From positions 434,001 through 498,000 of the forward strand of contig NZ_CP034855.1 of NCBI RefSeq assembly GCF_005082585.1: a DNA stretch of 64,000 bases. Direction: 5' to 3'. The DNA comes from Buchnera aphidicola (Sitobion avenae) (GTDB lineage Bacteria > Pseudomonadota > Gammaproteobacteria > Enterobacterales > Enterobacteriaceae). A program made the translations under genes and the position numbers. Positions 9,838 through 20,297 of the stretch are shown here, piece after piece. Numbering within the stretch: the first letter of the stretch is position 1; the number at the start of each line of letters is the position of its first letter. Under the pieces are notes generated by a model, which did not search any database, was not told the origin of the DNA, and worked only from the letters and a program-made list of their open reading frames with translations.

Positions 9838-10578
9838 ATGAATAAAAAAATCCCACGAATATATATTCAAGATCATTTAAACCTTGATAAAATTTATTTT
9901 TTATCAACAGAGAATAGACATTATGTTAAAACAGTTTTAAGGATGAAACTGCAAGATGTATTAGAGGTATTTAATGATACTGATTATGTTTTTTTCGCTG
10001 AAATAAAATATATTTCTAATCAAATAATTAAAATAAAAACTTTTAAAAATGAATTTAAAAAAGTTGAATCTCCACTGCATATTCATTTAGGACAAGTTCT
10101 TTCTAAAAATGATAAAATGAACTTTACTATTCAAAAATCAATTGAAATGGGTGTTAATATTATCACTCCATTATTTTCTAATAATTGTCATGTGGACAAA
10201 AACAATATAAATATTAAAAATAAAATAGAACGTTGGAAAAAAATAGCAATTTCCGCATGTCAACAGTGCAAACGCAATATTATTCCAAAAATAAAAACAC
10301 CTATAGATATTTTTACATGGTGTAAAAAAAAGAAAAAAAATGATATTAATATGATTTTTCATCCACAATCTAAATTAACGATTAATGACTTAAAAGGATC
10401 TATAAAATATATTCGTATGATTATTGGTTCTGAAAAAGGTTTTTCAAATGATGAAATTAAAAAAATTATTAACTATGGATTTCTTTCAATAAAATTAGGA
10501 CCTAGAATTTTAAGAACAGAAACAGCGGCTCTTGCAGCAATTACTGCTTGTCAAGTAAAATTTGGTGATCTAAAATAA
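9838..10578 (+). CDS. rsmE: 16S rRNA m3U1498 methyltransferase
   Basis: RsmE methylates N3 of U1498 in 16S rRNA using S-adenosylmethionine; it is a SPOUT-class, trefoil-knot dimer with an N-terminal PUA-like domain. The 246-aa product (E. coli 243) keeps SPLHIHLGQ, FTIQKSIE(M)GV, CQQCKRN and the C-terminal LGPRILRTETAALAA knot motif. The other SAM-loop motif, GPEGG in E. coli, reads GSEKG here (residues 197-201). The gene is 11 bases after endA, the E. coli order, and converges on rpiA. Family assignment is firm; the altered loop leaves activity open. Confidence 0.93.
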   Translation: MNKKIPRIYIQDHLNLDKIYFLSTENRHYVKTVLRMKLQDVLEVFNDTDYVFFAEIKYISNQIIKIKTFKNEFKKVESPLHIHLGQVLSKNDKMNFTIQKSIEMGVNIITPLFSNNCHVDKNNINIKNKIERWKKIAISACQQCKRNIIPKIKTPIDIFTWCKKKKKNDINMIFHPQSKLTINDLKGSIKYIRMIIGSEKGFSNDEIKKIINYGFLSIKLGPRILRTETAALAAITACQVKFGDLK

Positions 10579-10658
10579 AAATAATAGATCTTTATATTTT
10601 TCTATATTATAAGATAATTTATTAAAAAAAATAAATTTTATTGATGCATTAACATTAA

Positions 10659-11321
10659 TTATTTATTTTTTATAGTTTTTATTCCTTTATTCGTGCCCAT
10701 TAAAATAATGTCAGCGCTTCTAGAAGCAAATAAACCTACTGTAACTACTCCAGGTAATGAATTTATTTTCCTTTCCATGGATATAGGATCTTTTATACAT
10801 AAATTATATACATCAATAATTATATTACCATCATCTGTAATAAAACCTTTTCGATGTTTGGGTATTCCGCCAATTTTTATCATTTCTTTTAGAATATAAG
10901 AAAAAGCCATAGGAATAATTTCAATAGGTAGTGGGAATTTTCCAAGAAAATCTACTTTTTTTGATTTATCAACAATACAAACAAATTTTCTTGACATTGC
11001 AGCAATAATTTTTTCTCTAGTTAAAGCACCTCCTCCGCCTTTAATCATTTGCATTTGATGATTAATTTCATCAGCACTATCAACATAAATGTTAAGTGAA
11101 CTAAAATTTTTCAAATTAAATACTTCTATACCTTGTTTTTTTAATAATATAGTTGAAGCATTTGAACTGGATACTGCTCCATATATTAAATGTTTTTTTG
11201 TACTTAAAGCTTCAATAAAATAAAAGACAGTCGTGCCAGTTCCTACTCCAACAATAGTACCAGGACGGATGTAATCTAATGCAGCCCATGCTGCTTTTTT
11301 TTTTAGTTTGTTTAGATTCAT
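10659..11321 (-). CDS. rpiA: ribose-5-phosphate isomerase A
   Basis: RpiA interconverts ribose 5-phosphate and ribulose 5-phosphate in the pentose phosphate pathway, feeding nucleotide synthesis. The 220-aa product (E. coli 219) has the substrate loop VGVGTGTT, the catalytic YVDSADE (both aspartates) and [12 protein letters not shown] with the active-site lysine and glutamate. It converges on rsmE across an 80-base gap in which I see no clear terminator. Confidence 0.96.
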   Translation of the reverse strand: MNLNKLKKKAAWAALDYIRPGTIVGVGTGTTVFYFIEALSTKKHLIYGAVSSSNASTILLKKQGIEVFNLKNFSSLNIYVDSADEINHQMQMIKGGGGALTREKIIAAMSRKFVCIVDKSKKVDFLGKFPLPIEIIPMAFSYILKEMIKIGGIPKHRKGFITDDGNIIIDVYNLCIKDPISMERKINSLPGVVTVGLFASRSADIILMGTNKGIKTIKNK

Positions 11322-11506
11322 AATATAAAAAAATATTTTTTTAAATAAAAATTTTAAAAATAGAAAATGATAGTTTTTTTAATTTGATTTAATTAATACT
11401 CAACACATAATATACAATTAATAATTTTAAATAAAAAAAGTTTCTATTTTTTATTTTTAAGAATATTATTTACTTAAGAAGTTGAAATAAAAGATGGTTT
11501 TTAGAG

Positions 11507-11581
11507 TGGCTGGGGTACCTGGATTCGAACCAGGGATGCCGGTATCAAAAACCGGTGCCTTAACCGCTTGGCTATACCCCA
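11507..11581 (-). tRNA. glnU: tRNA-Gln (anticodon UUG), CCA encoded
   Basis: On the minus strand the acceptor TGGGGTA pairs with TACCCCA, followed by discriminator G and an encoded CCA (11507-11509). The anticodon stem CCGGT/ACCGG encloses TTTTGAT, anticodon UUG. The gene is last in a Met-Leu-Gln series that matches the beginning of the E. coli metT-leuW-glnU operon. It lies just upstream of glnS, whose product would charge it, but on the opposite strand. Confidence 0.97.
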
Positions 11582-11681
11582 TCATTGTAATATAGTTTAT
11601 ATTATTAGATATTTTTTATTTTTAAAGAATTAATTATAATTGCTTTTATTTTTCAAATGTTACAAAGTATACGAAAAAATA

Positions 11682-11763
11682 TACGGGAGGCGAGATTTGA
11701 ACTCGCACACCTTTCGGCGCCAGAACCTAAATCTGGTGCGTCTACCAATTTCGCCACTCCCGC
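11682..11763 (-). tRNA. leuW: tRNA-Leu (anticodon UAG)
   Basis: The minus-strand acceptor GCGGGAG faces CTCCCGT, so six pairs are Watson-Crick and the terminal 1-72 pair is G-U; the discriminator is A and CCA is not encoded. The anticodon stem CCAGA/TCTGG encloses TTTAGGT, giving UAG, which reads CUN codons. The class II variable arm (CGCCGAAAGGTG) is present. It is the middle gene of the metT-type tRNA cluster. Confidence 0.95.
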
Positions 11764-11777
11764 TTTAGTAAAAAAAA

Positions 11778-11854
11778 TGGTAGCTACGACGGGAATCGAA
11801 CCCATGACCCCAGCGTTATGAGTGCTGTGCTCTAACCGACTGAGCTACGTAGCC
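11778..11854 (-). tRNA. metT: tRNA-Met, elongator (anticodon CAU), CCA encoded
   Basis: The minus-strand acceptor GGCTACG pairs with CGTAGCT, again with a G-U terminal 1-72 pair, then A and an encoded CCA at 11778-11780. The anticodon loop is CTCATAA (CAU). The D-arm and overall sequence match E. coli elongator metT rather than initiator tRNA (no run of three G-C pairs in the anticodon stem). It is the first gene of the three-tRNA operon and is divergent from glnS. Confidence 0.93.
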
Positions 11855-11956
11855 TAATGAAAATATTATTTTATATAATTTAAATATATTTTATAATATA
11901 TAAATTTAATAATCAACAAAATTATTTTAATTAAGAATATTAACATCAGGAAGATA

Positions 11957-13666
11957 ATGGATACTAATATAAAAAATAATAATTTTATTTGTCAAATTAT
12001 TAATAAAGATTTTAATAAAAATAAAGATTTATCTTTTTATACTCGCTTTCCACCTGAACCAAATGGATATCTTCATATTGGTCATGCAAAATCAATATGT
12101 TTAAATTTTGAACTTGCACATTTATATAACGGACAATGTAACCTTCGTTTTGATGATACAAATCCACTAAAAGAAAATGTTAAATATATTCATTCTATTA
12201 AAAATGATATTAATTGGTTGGGTTATAAATGGCATGGTGATATTCGATATTCTTCAGAATATTTTGAAAAACTATATCAATATGCAAAAGAACTTATTAG
12301 AAAAGGTTTAGCTTATGTAGACGAGTTGACAAAAGAACAAATACGTGAATATAGAGGAACTTTAAATACACCAGGAAAAAATAGCCCCTATAGAAATAGA
12401 ACAATTGAAGAAAACATAGAACTTTTTGAGAAAATGAAAAACGGAAAATTTTCTGAAGGAAAAGCATGTTTACGTGCTAAAATAGATATGAATTCTTCTT
12501 TTATTATTATGCGTGATCCTGTTTTATACCGAATTATTTTTGCTGAACATCATCAGACTCAAAAGAAATGGTGCATATATCCTATGTATGATTTTGCTCA
12601 TTGTCTATCTGATTCTATTGAAGGAATTACTCATTCATTATGTACATTAGAATTTCAAGATAATAAATGTTTATATAACTGGATTTTAAGGAATACTAGT
12701 ATTACACACTTTCCTCAACAATATGAATTTTCTAGACTGAATCTAGAATTTTCTGTTTTATCTAAAAGAAAACTTAAAATACTTATTGATAATAATATAA
12801 TACAAGGATGGAACGATCCCCGAATACCTACACTTTCTGGTCTGCGAAGAAAAGGATATACACCATCTTCTATTAAGCACTTTTGCAAAGAAATTGGAGT
12901 TACTAAACAGAATACTTTAATAGAATTTTCCATGCTAGAACATTGCATTCGAAAAGAACTAAATCAAACTTCTATACGTACCATGGCTGTACTAGAACCT
13001 ATTAAAGTATTTTTATATAATTTAGATGAAAATCATGAGGAAAAATTTATAGTTCCTAATCATCCTAATAATCCTGAAATGGGGACACATGAAATTATTT
13101 TCACTAATACTATATATATTGAACGTTCAGATTTCCAAGAAAAATATGAAAAAAAATATAAAAGATTAAAACTTGGAAACAAAATACGTCTAAGATATGC
13201 TTATATAATTAAAGCAGAAAAAATAGAAAAAGACGAACATAATAATATTATTAATATAATATGTTATTGTGATCTAAACACTTTAGGTAAAAAACCAAAA
13301 AATAATAAAAATCCTTCAGTAATACACTGGATTTCAGAAAAAAATACAATTCCAGCAGAATTTAGATTATATAATCAATTATTTAATATAAAAAATCCAG
13401 AAAAAGAAAAAAATTTTTTATCTTATATAAATTTAGAGTCATTAATAAAAAAAAATGGTTTTATAGAAAAAGAAATGGGGAAAAAAATACAAAACAAAAT
13501 TAATACTAGTAATTCAAAATTATGCTTTCAATTTGAAAGAATAGGTTATTTTTGCATAGACAAAATAGATTCGAAAAAAAATTATTTAGTATTCAATCGA
13601 ACTGTAAGTTTACGTGATACATGGAACACAAAAAAATTAGAACAAAAAAACATTACTAATAATTAG
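11957..13666 (+). CDS. glnS: glutaminyl-tRNA synthetase
   Basis: GlnRS charges tRNA-Gln. The 569-aa class I enzyme (E. coli 554) has [15 protein letters not shown] (HIGH motif, about residues 33-47) and VLSKRKL in place of the E. coli VMSKRKL. The two C-terminal beta-barrel anticodon-binding domains follow, and short insertions there explain the extra length. AGGAAG stands seven bases before the ATG. It is alone between the divergent tRNA cluster and pyrG. Confidence 0.97.
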   Translation: MDTNIKNNNFICQIINKDFNKNKDLSFYTRFPPEPNGYLHIGHAKSICLNFELAHLYNGQCNLRFDDTNPLKENVKYIHSIKNDINWLGYKWHGDIRYSSEYFEKLYQYAKELIRKGLAYVDELTKEQIREYRGTLNTPGKNSPYRNRTIEENIELFEKMKNGKFSEGKACLRAKIDMNSSFIIMRDPVLYRIIFAEHHQTQKKWCIYPMYDFAHCLSDSIEGITHSLCTLEFQDNKCLYNWILRNTSITHFPQQYEFSRLNLEFSVLSKRKLKILIDNNIIQGWNDPRIPTLSGLRRKGYTPSSIKHFCKEIGVTKQNTLIEFSMLEHCIRKELNQTSIRTMAVLEPIKVFLYNLDENHEEKFIVPNHPNNPEMGTHEIIFTNTIYIERSDFQEKYEKKYKRLKLGNKIRLRYAYIIKAEKIEKDEHNNIINIICYCDLNTLGKKPKNNKNPSVIHWISEKNTIPAEFRLYNQLFNIKNPEKEKNFLSYINLESLIKKNGFIEKEMGKKIQNKINTSNSKLCFQFERIGYFCIDKIDSKKNYLVFNRTVSLRDTWNTKKLEQKNITNN

Positions 13667-13798
13667 TATCAGTATATAATCTTAAAGATATATTTCACAT
13701 ACAAAATATGATTAGGGAAAAATAGTGAATATATTTTTATTAAAATTTTTATTTCGGTAAATGCATTTATGATTAAATATCATAATAAAATATTCTAA

Positions 13799-15478
<1,680 letters not shown>

Positions 15479-15508
15479 GGTATATTAAAATATATTAAGG
15501 CCAAAAAT

Positions 15509-16813
15509 ATGTCTAAAATAATAAAAGTTATAGCTCGTGAAATAATAGACTCTCGAGGTAATCCTACTGTAGAATCTGAAGTACATTTAGAAGGTGGTTT
15601 TGTTGGACTAGCCTCTTCTCCATCTGGTGCTTCTACAGGTTCTTTAGAAGCTTTAGAATTAAGAGATGAAAACCAAAACAGATTTATGGGTAAAGGAGTT
15701 AAAAAAGCAGTTTCGTCAATCAATGAAAAAATATCCAGTGCATTAAAAAACAAAAATGCTAAAGATCAAAGTGACATTGATAATATAATGATTGATTTAG
15801 ATGGAACAAGTAATAAATCTAAATTAGGAGCAAATTCAATTTTATCTGTATCTTTAGCTGTTGCGAAAGCAGCTGCTGCATCAAAAGGAATGCCTTTATA
15901 TGAACACATTGCAGAAATTAATAATACACCAGGTATTTTTTCTATGCCACTCCCAATGATTAATATTATTAATGGTGGGAAACATGCTAATAATAATATT
16001 GATATTCAAGAATTTATGATTCAACCGATCAGCGCAAAAACAGTAAAAGAAGCAATACGTATTGGATGTGAAATATTTCATACACTAGGTAATTTGCTAA
16101 AAGAAAAAGGCATGAGCACAGCAGTAGGAGATGAAGGAGGGTATGCACCAAATTTAAAATCTAATGAAGAAGCATTAGATATTATTCAAGATGCGATACA
16201 CAGAACAAAATATAAATTAGGAAAAGATATAAGATTAGCAATAGATTGTGCAGCATCAGAATTATATGATAAAAATACAAAAAAATATCAATTAAAAGGA
16301 GAAAATACTCATTTTTCTTCAGAAGAATTTACTCATTATTTAGAAAAATTATGTAAAAAATATCCTATAGTTTCAATTGAAGACGGACAAGATGAATCTG
16401 ATTGGCCAGGATTCCTATATCAGACTAATATATTAGGTCATAAAATACAACTAGTAGGAGATGATTTATTTGTTACAAACACAAATATTCTAAAAAAAGG
16501 TATAGAACAAGGCATTGCTAATTCTATATTAATAAAACTTAATCAAGTTGGAACATTAACTGAAACTATTCAAGCTATAAAAATGGCAAAAGAAGCAGAT
16601 TATAGTGTTATTATCTCTCATCGTTCAGGAGAAACAGAAGATGCTTCTATAGCAGATTTATCTGTAGGAATATCAGCTGGGCAAATTAAAACAGGTTCTA
16701 TGAGCCGTTCAGATAGAATTGCAAAATACAATCAATTAATCAGAATTGAAGAAAATTTAGGAAGAAAAAATGCACCTTTTCATGGTTTAAAAGAAATTAA
16801 ATCAGCATCATAA
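15509..16813 (+). CDS. eno: enolase
   Basis: Enolase converts 2-phosphoglycerate to phosphoenolpyruvate in glycolysis. The 434-aa product (E. coli 432) keeps [14 protein letters not shown] at the N-terminus, the acid-base glutamate in [10 protein letters not shown], the metal ligands in SIEDGQ and VGDDLFVTN, and the lysine in [13 protein letters not shown] lies eight bases before the ATG. It follows pyrG by 30 bases and ends in a hairpin terminator. Confidence 0.97.
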   Translation: MSKIIKVIAREIIDSRGNPTVESEVHLEGGFVGLASSPSGASTGSLEALELRDENQNRFMGKGVKKAVSSINEKISSALKNKNAKDQSDIDNIMIDLDGTSNKSKLGANSILSVSLAVAKAAAASKGMPLYEHIAEINNTPGIFSMPLPMINIINGGKHANNNIDIQEFMIQPISAKTVKEAIRIGCEIFHTLGNLLKEKGMSTAVGDEGGYAPNLKSNEEALDIIQDAIHRTKYKLGKDIRLAIDCAASELYDKNTKKYQLKGENTHFSSEEFTHYLEKLCKKYPIVSIEDGQDESDWPGFLYQTNILGHKIQLVGDDLFVTNTNILKKGIEQGIANSILIKLNQVGTLTETIQAIKMAKEADYSVIISHRSGETEDASIADLSVGISAGQIKTGSMSRSDRIAKYNQLIRIEENLGRKNAPFHGLKEIKSAS

Positions 16814-16848
16814 TTAGTTGTGTTAATAAAATAATACATTAAAAGAAT

Positions 16849-16880
16849 CAGGTATTGTAAAAATATGCCTGTTTCTTCTT
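16849..16880 (+). terminator. intrinsic terminator after eno
   Basis: CAGGTAT (16849-16855) pairs with ATGCCTG (16865-16871), including one G-U pair, around a 9-base loop. It is followed directly by TTTCTTCTT. It lies 35 bases past the eno stop and separates the pyrG-eno unit from the convergent nlpD end. Confidence 0.6.
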
Positions 16881-17025
16881 AGATAAAATTTTTTTTAAAA
16901 TAAGATTTTATGTCATATACAAAAATAATTTTTCATATTTTCTGTATGAAAAGTAAAAAAAGTAATTATAATATCATTATCTATAAATTCTATAATTTAA
17001 AACTCTTAAATATTAATTTAATATA

Positions 17026-18039
17026 TTAGAAATGTACATTAATTTTAGGCAAAACATTCAATGGATTTATAGATTCACCTAAATAACGTATTGCAAAATA
17101 AAGTCCTGGCAAGTGAGTATCAGATGACAACCCCATTGTAGCAATTTGCTGTTTTTCGTCTACTATATCTTTTTCTTTTACTAATATCGAATTATTAAAA
17201 GCATAAATACTAAGATAATTTTTATTATGTCGAATAATAATCAATTGACCATATTTTTGAAATGAATTAGTAACACATACCACTTCTCCTGAAGCGGCAG
17301 CAAAAACTGGTTGTCCTTTAAAACCAGAGATCTCTATTTTTTTATCGTCTGATATATCATTATAAATATACTGAACGTTTTTACTTTTAACAGGCCAAAA
17401 CCATTTATTAGAAAAATTAAACAATTTCTTGTGTAAATAAACATTATTTTTTTTATATTCTTTATTACAAAAGAAACATATTTTCATCTCTTTTATATTA
17501 TTTGTTAAAAAATTTTTTATACCTAATGGCGTTTGAAAAATAAATTTATAAGAAAAGTCATTTAAAATAGTATTATCTGAGTTTAAAATAGTAAAATTAT
17601 GTTCGTTTTCATTAATTAAAATATCTCCCATCCATATTTTTTGACCTATAATTATTTTATAAGGTTTTTTAATTGAATTAAATTTAGATAATTCATAATA
17701 ATTATAACCAGAATTTTTAGCGATAGAATATAGAGTATCTTTAGATTTTACAATATAAAATATTTTAAATCTGTTTTTATAAAAAAACCCAATAAAATTA
17801 TTATTTGAAATAATAATTTTTTGTTCTTTTTGTTCTTTTTGAAAAAAATTCTTTGGAGACTTTAAAAATGAAAAACACTCATTTTTCTTTAAAAAAATAA
17901 AATTATTGCTATTTTTTTTATTTAAATACAAATTAGAATCGTTTTGATTTTCTATAGAGAATCCTAATGCAATATTTTTCCAAAAGAATAAAAAAAATAC
18001 CAAAAACAATAATTTAAATAAAGAAATTTTTTTTTGCAT
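17026..18039 (-). CDS. nlpD: NlpD-like LysM / M23-family murein hydrolase activator, lipobox missing
   Basis: NlpD activates the septal amidase AmiC during cell separation. The product has a hydrophobic N-terminus, a LysM repeat (YIVKSKDTLYSIAKNSG) and a degenerate C-terminal M23 domain (GQPVFAAASGEVV, YLSIYAFNNSILVKE, LGESINPLNVLP) collinear with E. coli NlpD; the long low-complexity linker of E. coli is largely gone. E. coli NlpD is a lipoprotein (LAGC), but no cysteine follows this signal (FFWKNIALGFS). The start is set at 18039 (337 aa) because ATGGA eight bases upstream makes a good ribosome-binding site; an in-frame ATG at 18057 is the alternative. pcm, surE and truD, its E. coli neighbours, are missing. 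Confidence 0.88.
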   Translation of the reverse strand: MQKKISLFKLLFLVFFLFFWKNIALGFSIENQNDSNLYLNKKNSNNFIFLKKNECFSFLKSPKNFFQKEQKEQKIIISNNNFIGFFYKNRFKIFYIVKSKDTLYSIAKNSGYNYYELSKFNSIKKPYKIIIGQKIWMGDILINENEHNFTILNSDNTILNDFSYKFIFQTPLGIKNFLTNNIKEMKICFFCNKEYKKNNVYLHKKLFNFSNKWFWPVKSKNVQYIYNDISDDKKIEISGFKGQPVFAAASGEVVCVTNSFQKYGQLIIIRHNKNYLSIYAFNNSILVKEKDIVDEKQQIATMGLSSDTHLPGLYFAIRYLGESINPLNVLPKINVHF

Positions 18040-18133
18040 TAATTTTATCCATTCCATTCAATAAAAAATAAATTTATTACACTATATTTTTTTATATATT
18101 TTTAAAACGAAGAAAATTTACCATCTATTTCAT

Positions 18134-18619
18134 TTAAACAAATTTTGCATTTTTTATAAGCATGACAATTGCTTGACAAGCAATGCCTTCTTTTCTTCCA
18201 ATGCATCCTATTCTTTTAGCACTAGTAGATTTAATACTAATATTATCTATTTCGGTATTAAGATCTAAAGATATATTTGATCTCATCGAAAATATATAAG
18301 GCAATATTTGTGGCTGTTCTGTGATAATAGTAATATCAAGATTACATATATCATAATTTATTAATTTAATTTTTTTCCAAACTTTTTTCAAAAGTATTCT
18401 ACTGTCAATATTTTTATATATTTGATTATCACTAGGGAAAAACGTACCAATATCACCCATTGCAACAGCACCTAATAATGAATCTATTATAGCATGTATT
18501 AATAAGTCACCATTAGAATGAGCAATAAGACCTTCTTTATAAGGGATTAGTACACCACCGATAATTAATGGTTTCTTACTTCCAAAAGAATGAAGATCAA
18601 AACCATATCCGATTCTCAT
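18134..18619 (-). CDS. ispF: 2-C-methyl-D-erythritol 2,4-cyclodiphosphate synthase
   Basis: IspF cyclises CDP-methylerythritol 2-phosphate in the MEP isoprenoid pathway. At 161 aa (E. coli 159) it can be numbered as E. coli: the zinc ligands D8, H10 and H42 are all present, as are H34, S35 and D38. However, the loop TTTEKLGFTGRGEG of E. coli reads [14 protein letters not shown] here, so the Mg-binding Glu135 is Lys and Phe139 is Cys. It lies 19 bases downstream of ispD, as in E. coli. Orthology is firm; catalytic competence is uncertain. Confidence 0.92.
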   Translation of the reverse strand: MRIGYGFDLHSFGSKKPLIIGGVLIPYKEGLIAHSNGDLLIHAIIDSLLGAVAMGDIGTFFPSDNQIYKNIDSRILLKKVWKKIKLINYDICNLDITIITEQPQILPYIFSMRSNISLDLNTEIDNISIKSTSAKRIGCIGRKEGIACQAIVMLIKNAKFV

Positions 18620-18638
18620 AAAAATATCCTTTTTTGAT

Positions 18639-19346
18639 TTATATATTACAATCTTTTAAATAAAAATTCGCAAGAATAAGATCTTCAGGCCAAGTAATTT
18701 TAATATTCCTACAGCTTCCTTTAACTAATAATGGATTATATCCACAATATTCTAGTGCTGATGCCTCATCTGTTATACTAATTTTATCTTTGATAATTTT
18801 TTTTAAACAATATTCCAGCAATCTTGCCTGAAACAACTGAGGAGTTAACGCGTGCCATAAATTTTTTCTATGTACAGTATATAATATTTTTTCTTGTGCT
18901 AAATCACTATATTTCATAGTATCAGATACCGGTCTTGCTAAAACAGCACCTACTGGATTTTTTTTAATCACAGATATTAAATTATCTAAATCTTTATAAC
19001 TTAAACATGGACGAACAGCATCATGAACTATAACCCAATCCGCATCTTTCGCAACTATCAATCCTGACAAAACTGAATTAATTCTTTTTTCACCACCAGT
19101 AACAGAAATGATGCGAAGATTAGATGATATAGACAATTTATGAAAGTAATCATCTTTTTCATGCAAGCTTATAATTATACGAATTATATCAGGGTGTAAT
19201 AATAATGTTGTTAAAGTATGTTCAAGAATAGTACGATGTTGAATTTTTATATATTGCTTAGGTAAATCTTTCTGCATTCTACTACCTATTCCAGCAGCAG
19301 GTACAATAGCTATAATTTTTGGTTTAAAAAAATTAACCAAGATCAT
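18639..19346 (-). CDS. ispD: 2-C-methyl-D-erythritol 4-phosphate cytidylyltransferase
   Basis: IspD couples CTP to methylerythritol phosphate in the MEP pathway. The 235-aa product (E. coli 236) keeps the nucleotide-binding [17 protein letters not shown] near the N-terminus, [16 protein letters not shown] and the C-terminal KITWPEDL. It stands between ftsB and ispF on the same strand, the conserved ftsB-ispD-ispF unit. The CTP it needs would come from the PyrG encoded nearby. Confidence 0.96.
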   Translation of the reverse strand: MILVNFFKPKIIAIVPAAGIGSRMQKDLPKQYIKIQHRTILEHTLTTLLLHPDIIRIIISLHEKDDYFHKLSISSNLRIISVTGGEKRINSVLSGLIVAKDADWVIVHDAVRPCLSYKDLDNLISVIKKNPVGAVLARPVSDTMKYSDLAQEKILYTVHRKNLWHALTPQLFQARLLEYCLKKIIKDKISITDEASALEYCGYNPLLVKGSCRNIKITWPEDLILANFYLKDCNI

Positions 19347-19402
19347 TTGGAATCCAAAATAATACTAAAAATTTTTTTTATTTAAAATCATATATATAAA
19401 GA

Positions 19403-19624
19403 TTATATTTTTTTATCGTTATTCACGTTTTTAACGTTCTTATTAAAATTTTCAATTTCTAAGATAATTTTCTTATTGCGCATCTCAAGACATTCGTTTT
19501 TTTTTTTTTGCATTGCAACTTTTTCATGTATTTTTATATAATCTAAAATACCATTTTTTCCTAGCCAAAGAGAATATTGTAACCATAATAATAAAAATAA
19601 TAAAAACATTTTGAATGTCTTCAT
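19403..19624 (-). CDS. ftsB: FtsB, cell-division protein, C-terminally truncated
   Basis: FtsB is a bitopic division protein that forms the FtsQLB complex. The 73-aa product matches E. coli FtsB (103 aa) from the membrane segment (LWLQYSLWLGKNGILDY) through the coiled coil to EIENFN near residue 60. It then ends within about a dozen unrelated residues, losing the C-terminal FtsQ-binding region. The coding strand has a run of 13 A's (19497-19509) in the coiled coil, in frame as given. No continuation of the lost tail is seen in other frames downstream. ispD follows 56 bases later. Confidence 0.85.
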   Translation of the reverse strand: MKTFKMFLLFLLLWLQYSLWLGKNGILDYIKIHEKVAMQKKKNECLEMRNKKIILEIENFNKNVKNVNNDKKI

Positions 19625-19675
19625 ATGTTACTCTGAATAATTAATTTTCAATAAAAATTTTTTTATTAAAAGTAT

Positions 19676-20296
19676 TTAATTCATATCAATAAAAGATATT
19701 ATATTATGATTATATAAAATTTTTATTAACTTTTTTAAATTATATTCTACAGAATCTGTACCATTTAAAATCGCATTAGGTGTTCTTGGGATTTCATATA
19801 TGGATTGCACGCCAGTAAAATTAGATATTTTTCCAGAACGAGCTTTTTGATATAATTTTTTTGGATCTCGAGATTCACAAACACTAATAGGTGTATCAAC
19901 GAATACCTCAAAAAAATTTTTTTTCCCTAACATTTGACAAATCATTTCCCTGTGATGTCTATAAGGAGAAATAACTGATACTAATATTATTATTCCAGCT
20001 TCTAGCATTATTTTTACTACTTCTCCAATACGTCTAATGTTTTCTTTTCGATCAACCATACTAAAACTTAAATCAGAACATAGACCAGATCTAATATTAT
20101 CTCCATCTAATAAATAAGTATTAATTTCATGTTTGAATAATATTTTTTCTAAAGAATTAGCAATAGTTGATTTTCCTGATCCTGAAAGTCCAGTAAACCA
20201 TATTGCAATTGATTTATAACCATTTTTTTTTTCACGTTTTATGCGTGTAATTGAATGTTTTTGCCAAATAACATTATTTTTAAAATCGTCATTCAT
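19676..20296 (-). CDS. cysC: adenylylsulfate (APS) kinase
   Basis: CysC phosphorylates APS to PAPS, the second activation step of sulfate assimilation. The 206-aa product (E. coli 201) has a P-loop GLSGSGKS (residues 36-43), DGDNIRSGLC and the FVDTPISVCESRDPK region. It starts two bases after the end of cysN (TAA-G-ATG), so the two are translationally coupled. An A10 run near codon 23 (20223-20232) is in frame. Confidence 0.96.
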   Translation of the reverse strand: MNDDFKNNVIWQKHSITRIKREKKNGYKSIAIWFTGLSGSGKSTIANSLEKILFKHEINTYLLDGDNIRSGLCSDLSFSMVDRKENIRRIGEVVKIMLEAGIIILVSVISPYRHHREMICQMLGKKNFFEVFVDTPISVCESRDPKKLYQKARSGKISNFTGVQSIYEIPRTPNAILNGTDSVEYNLKKLIKILYNHNIISFIDMN

Positions 20297-20297
20297 C

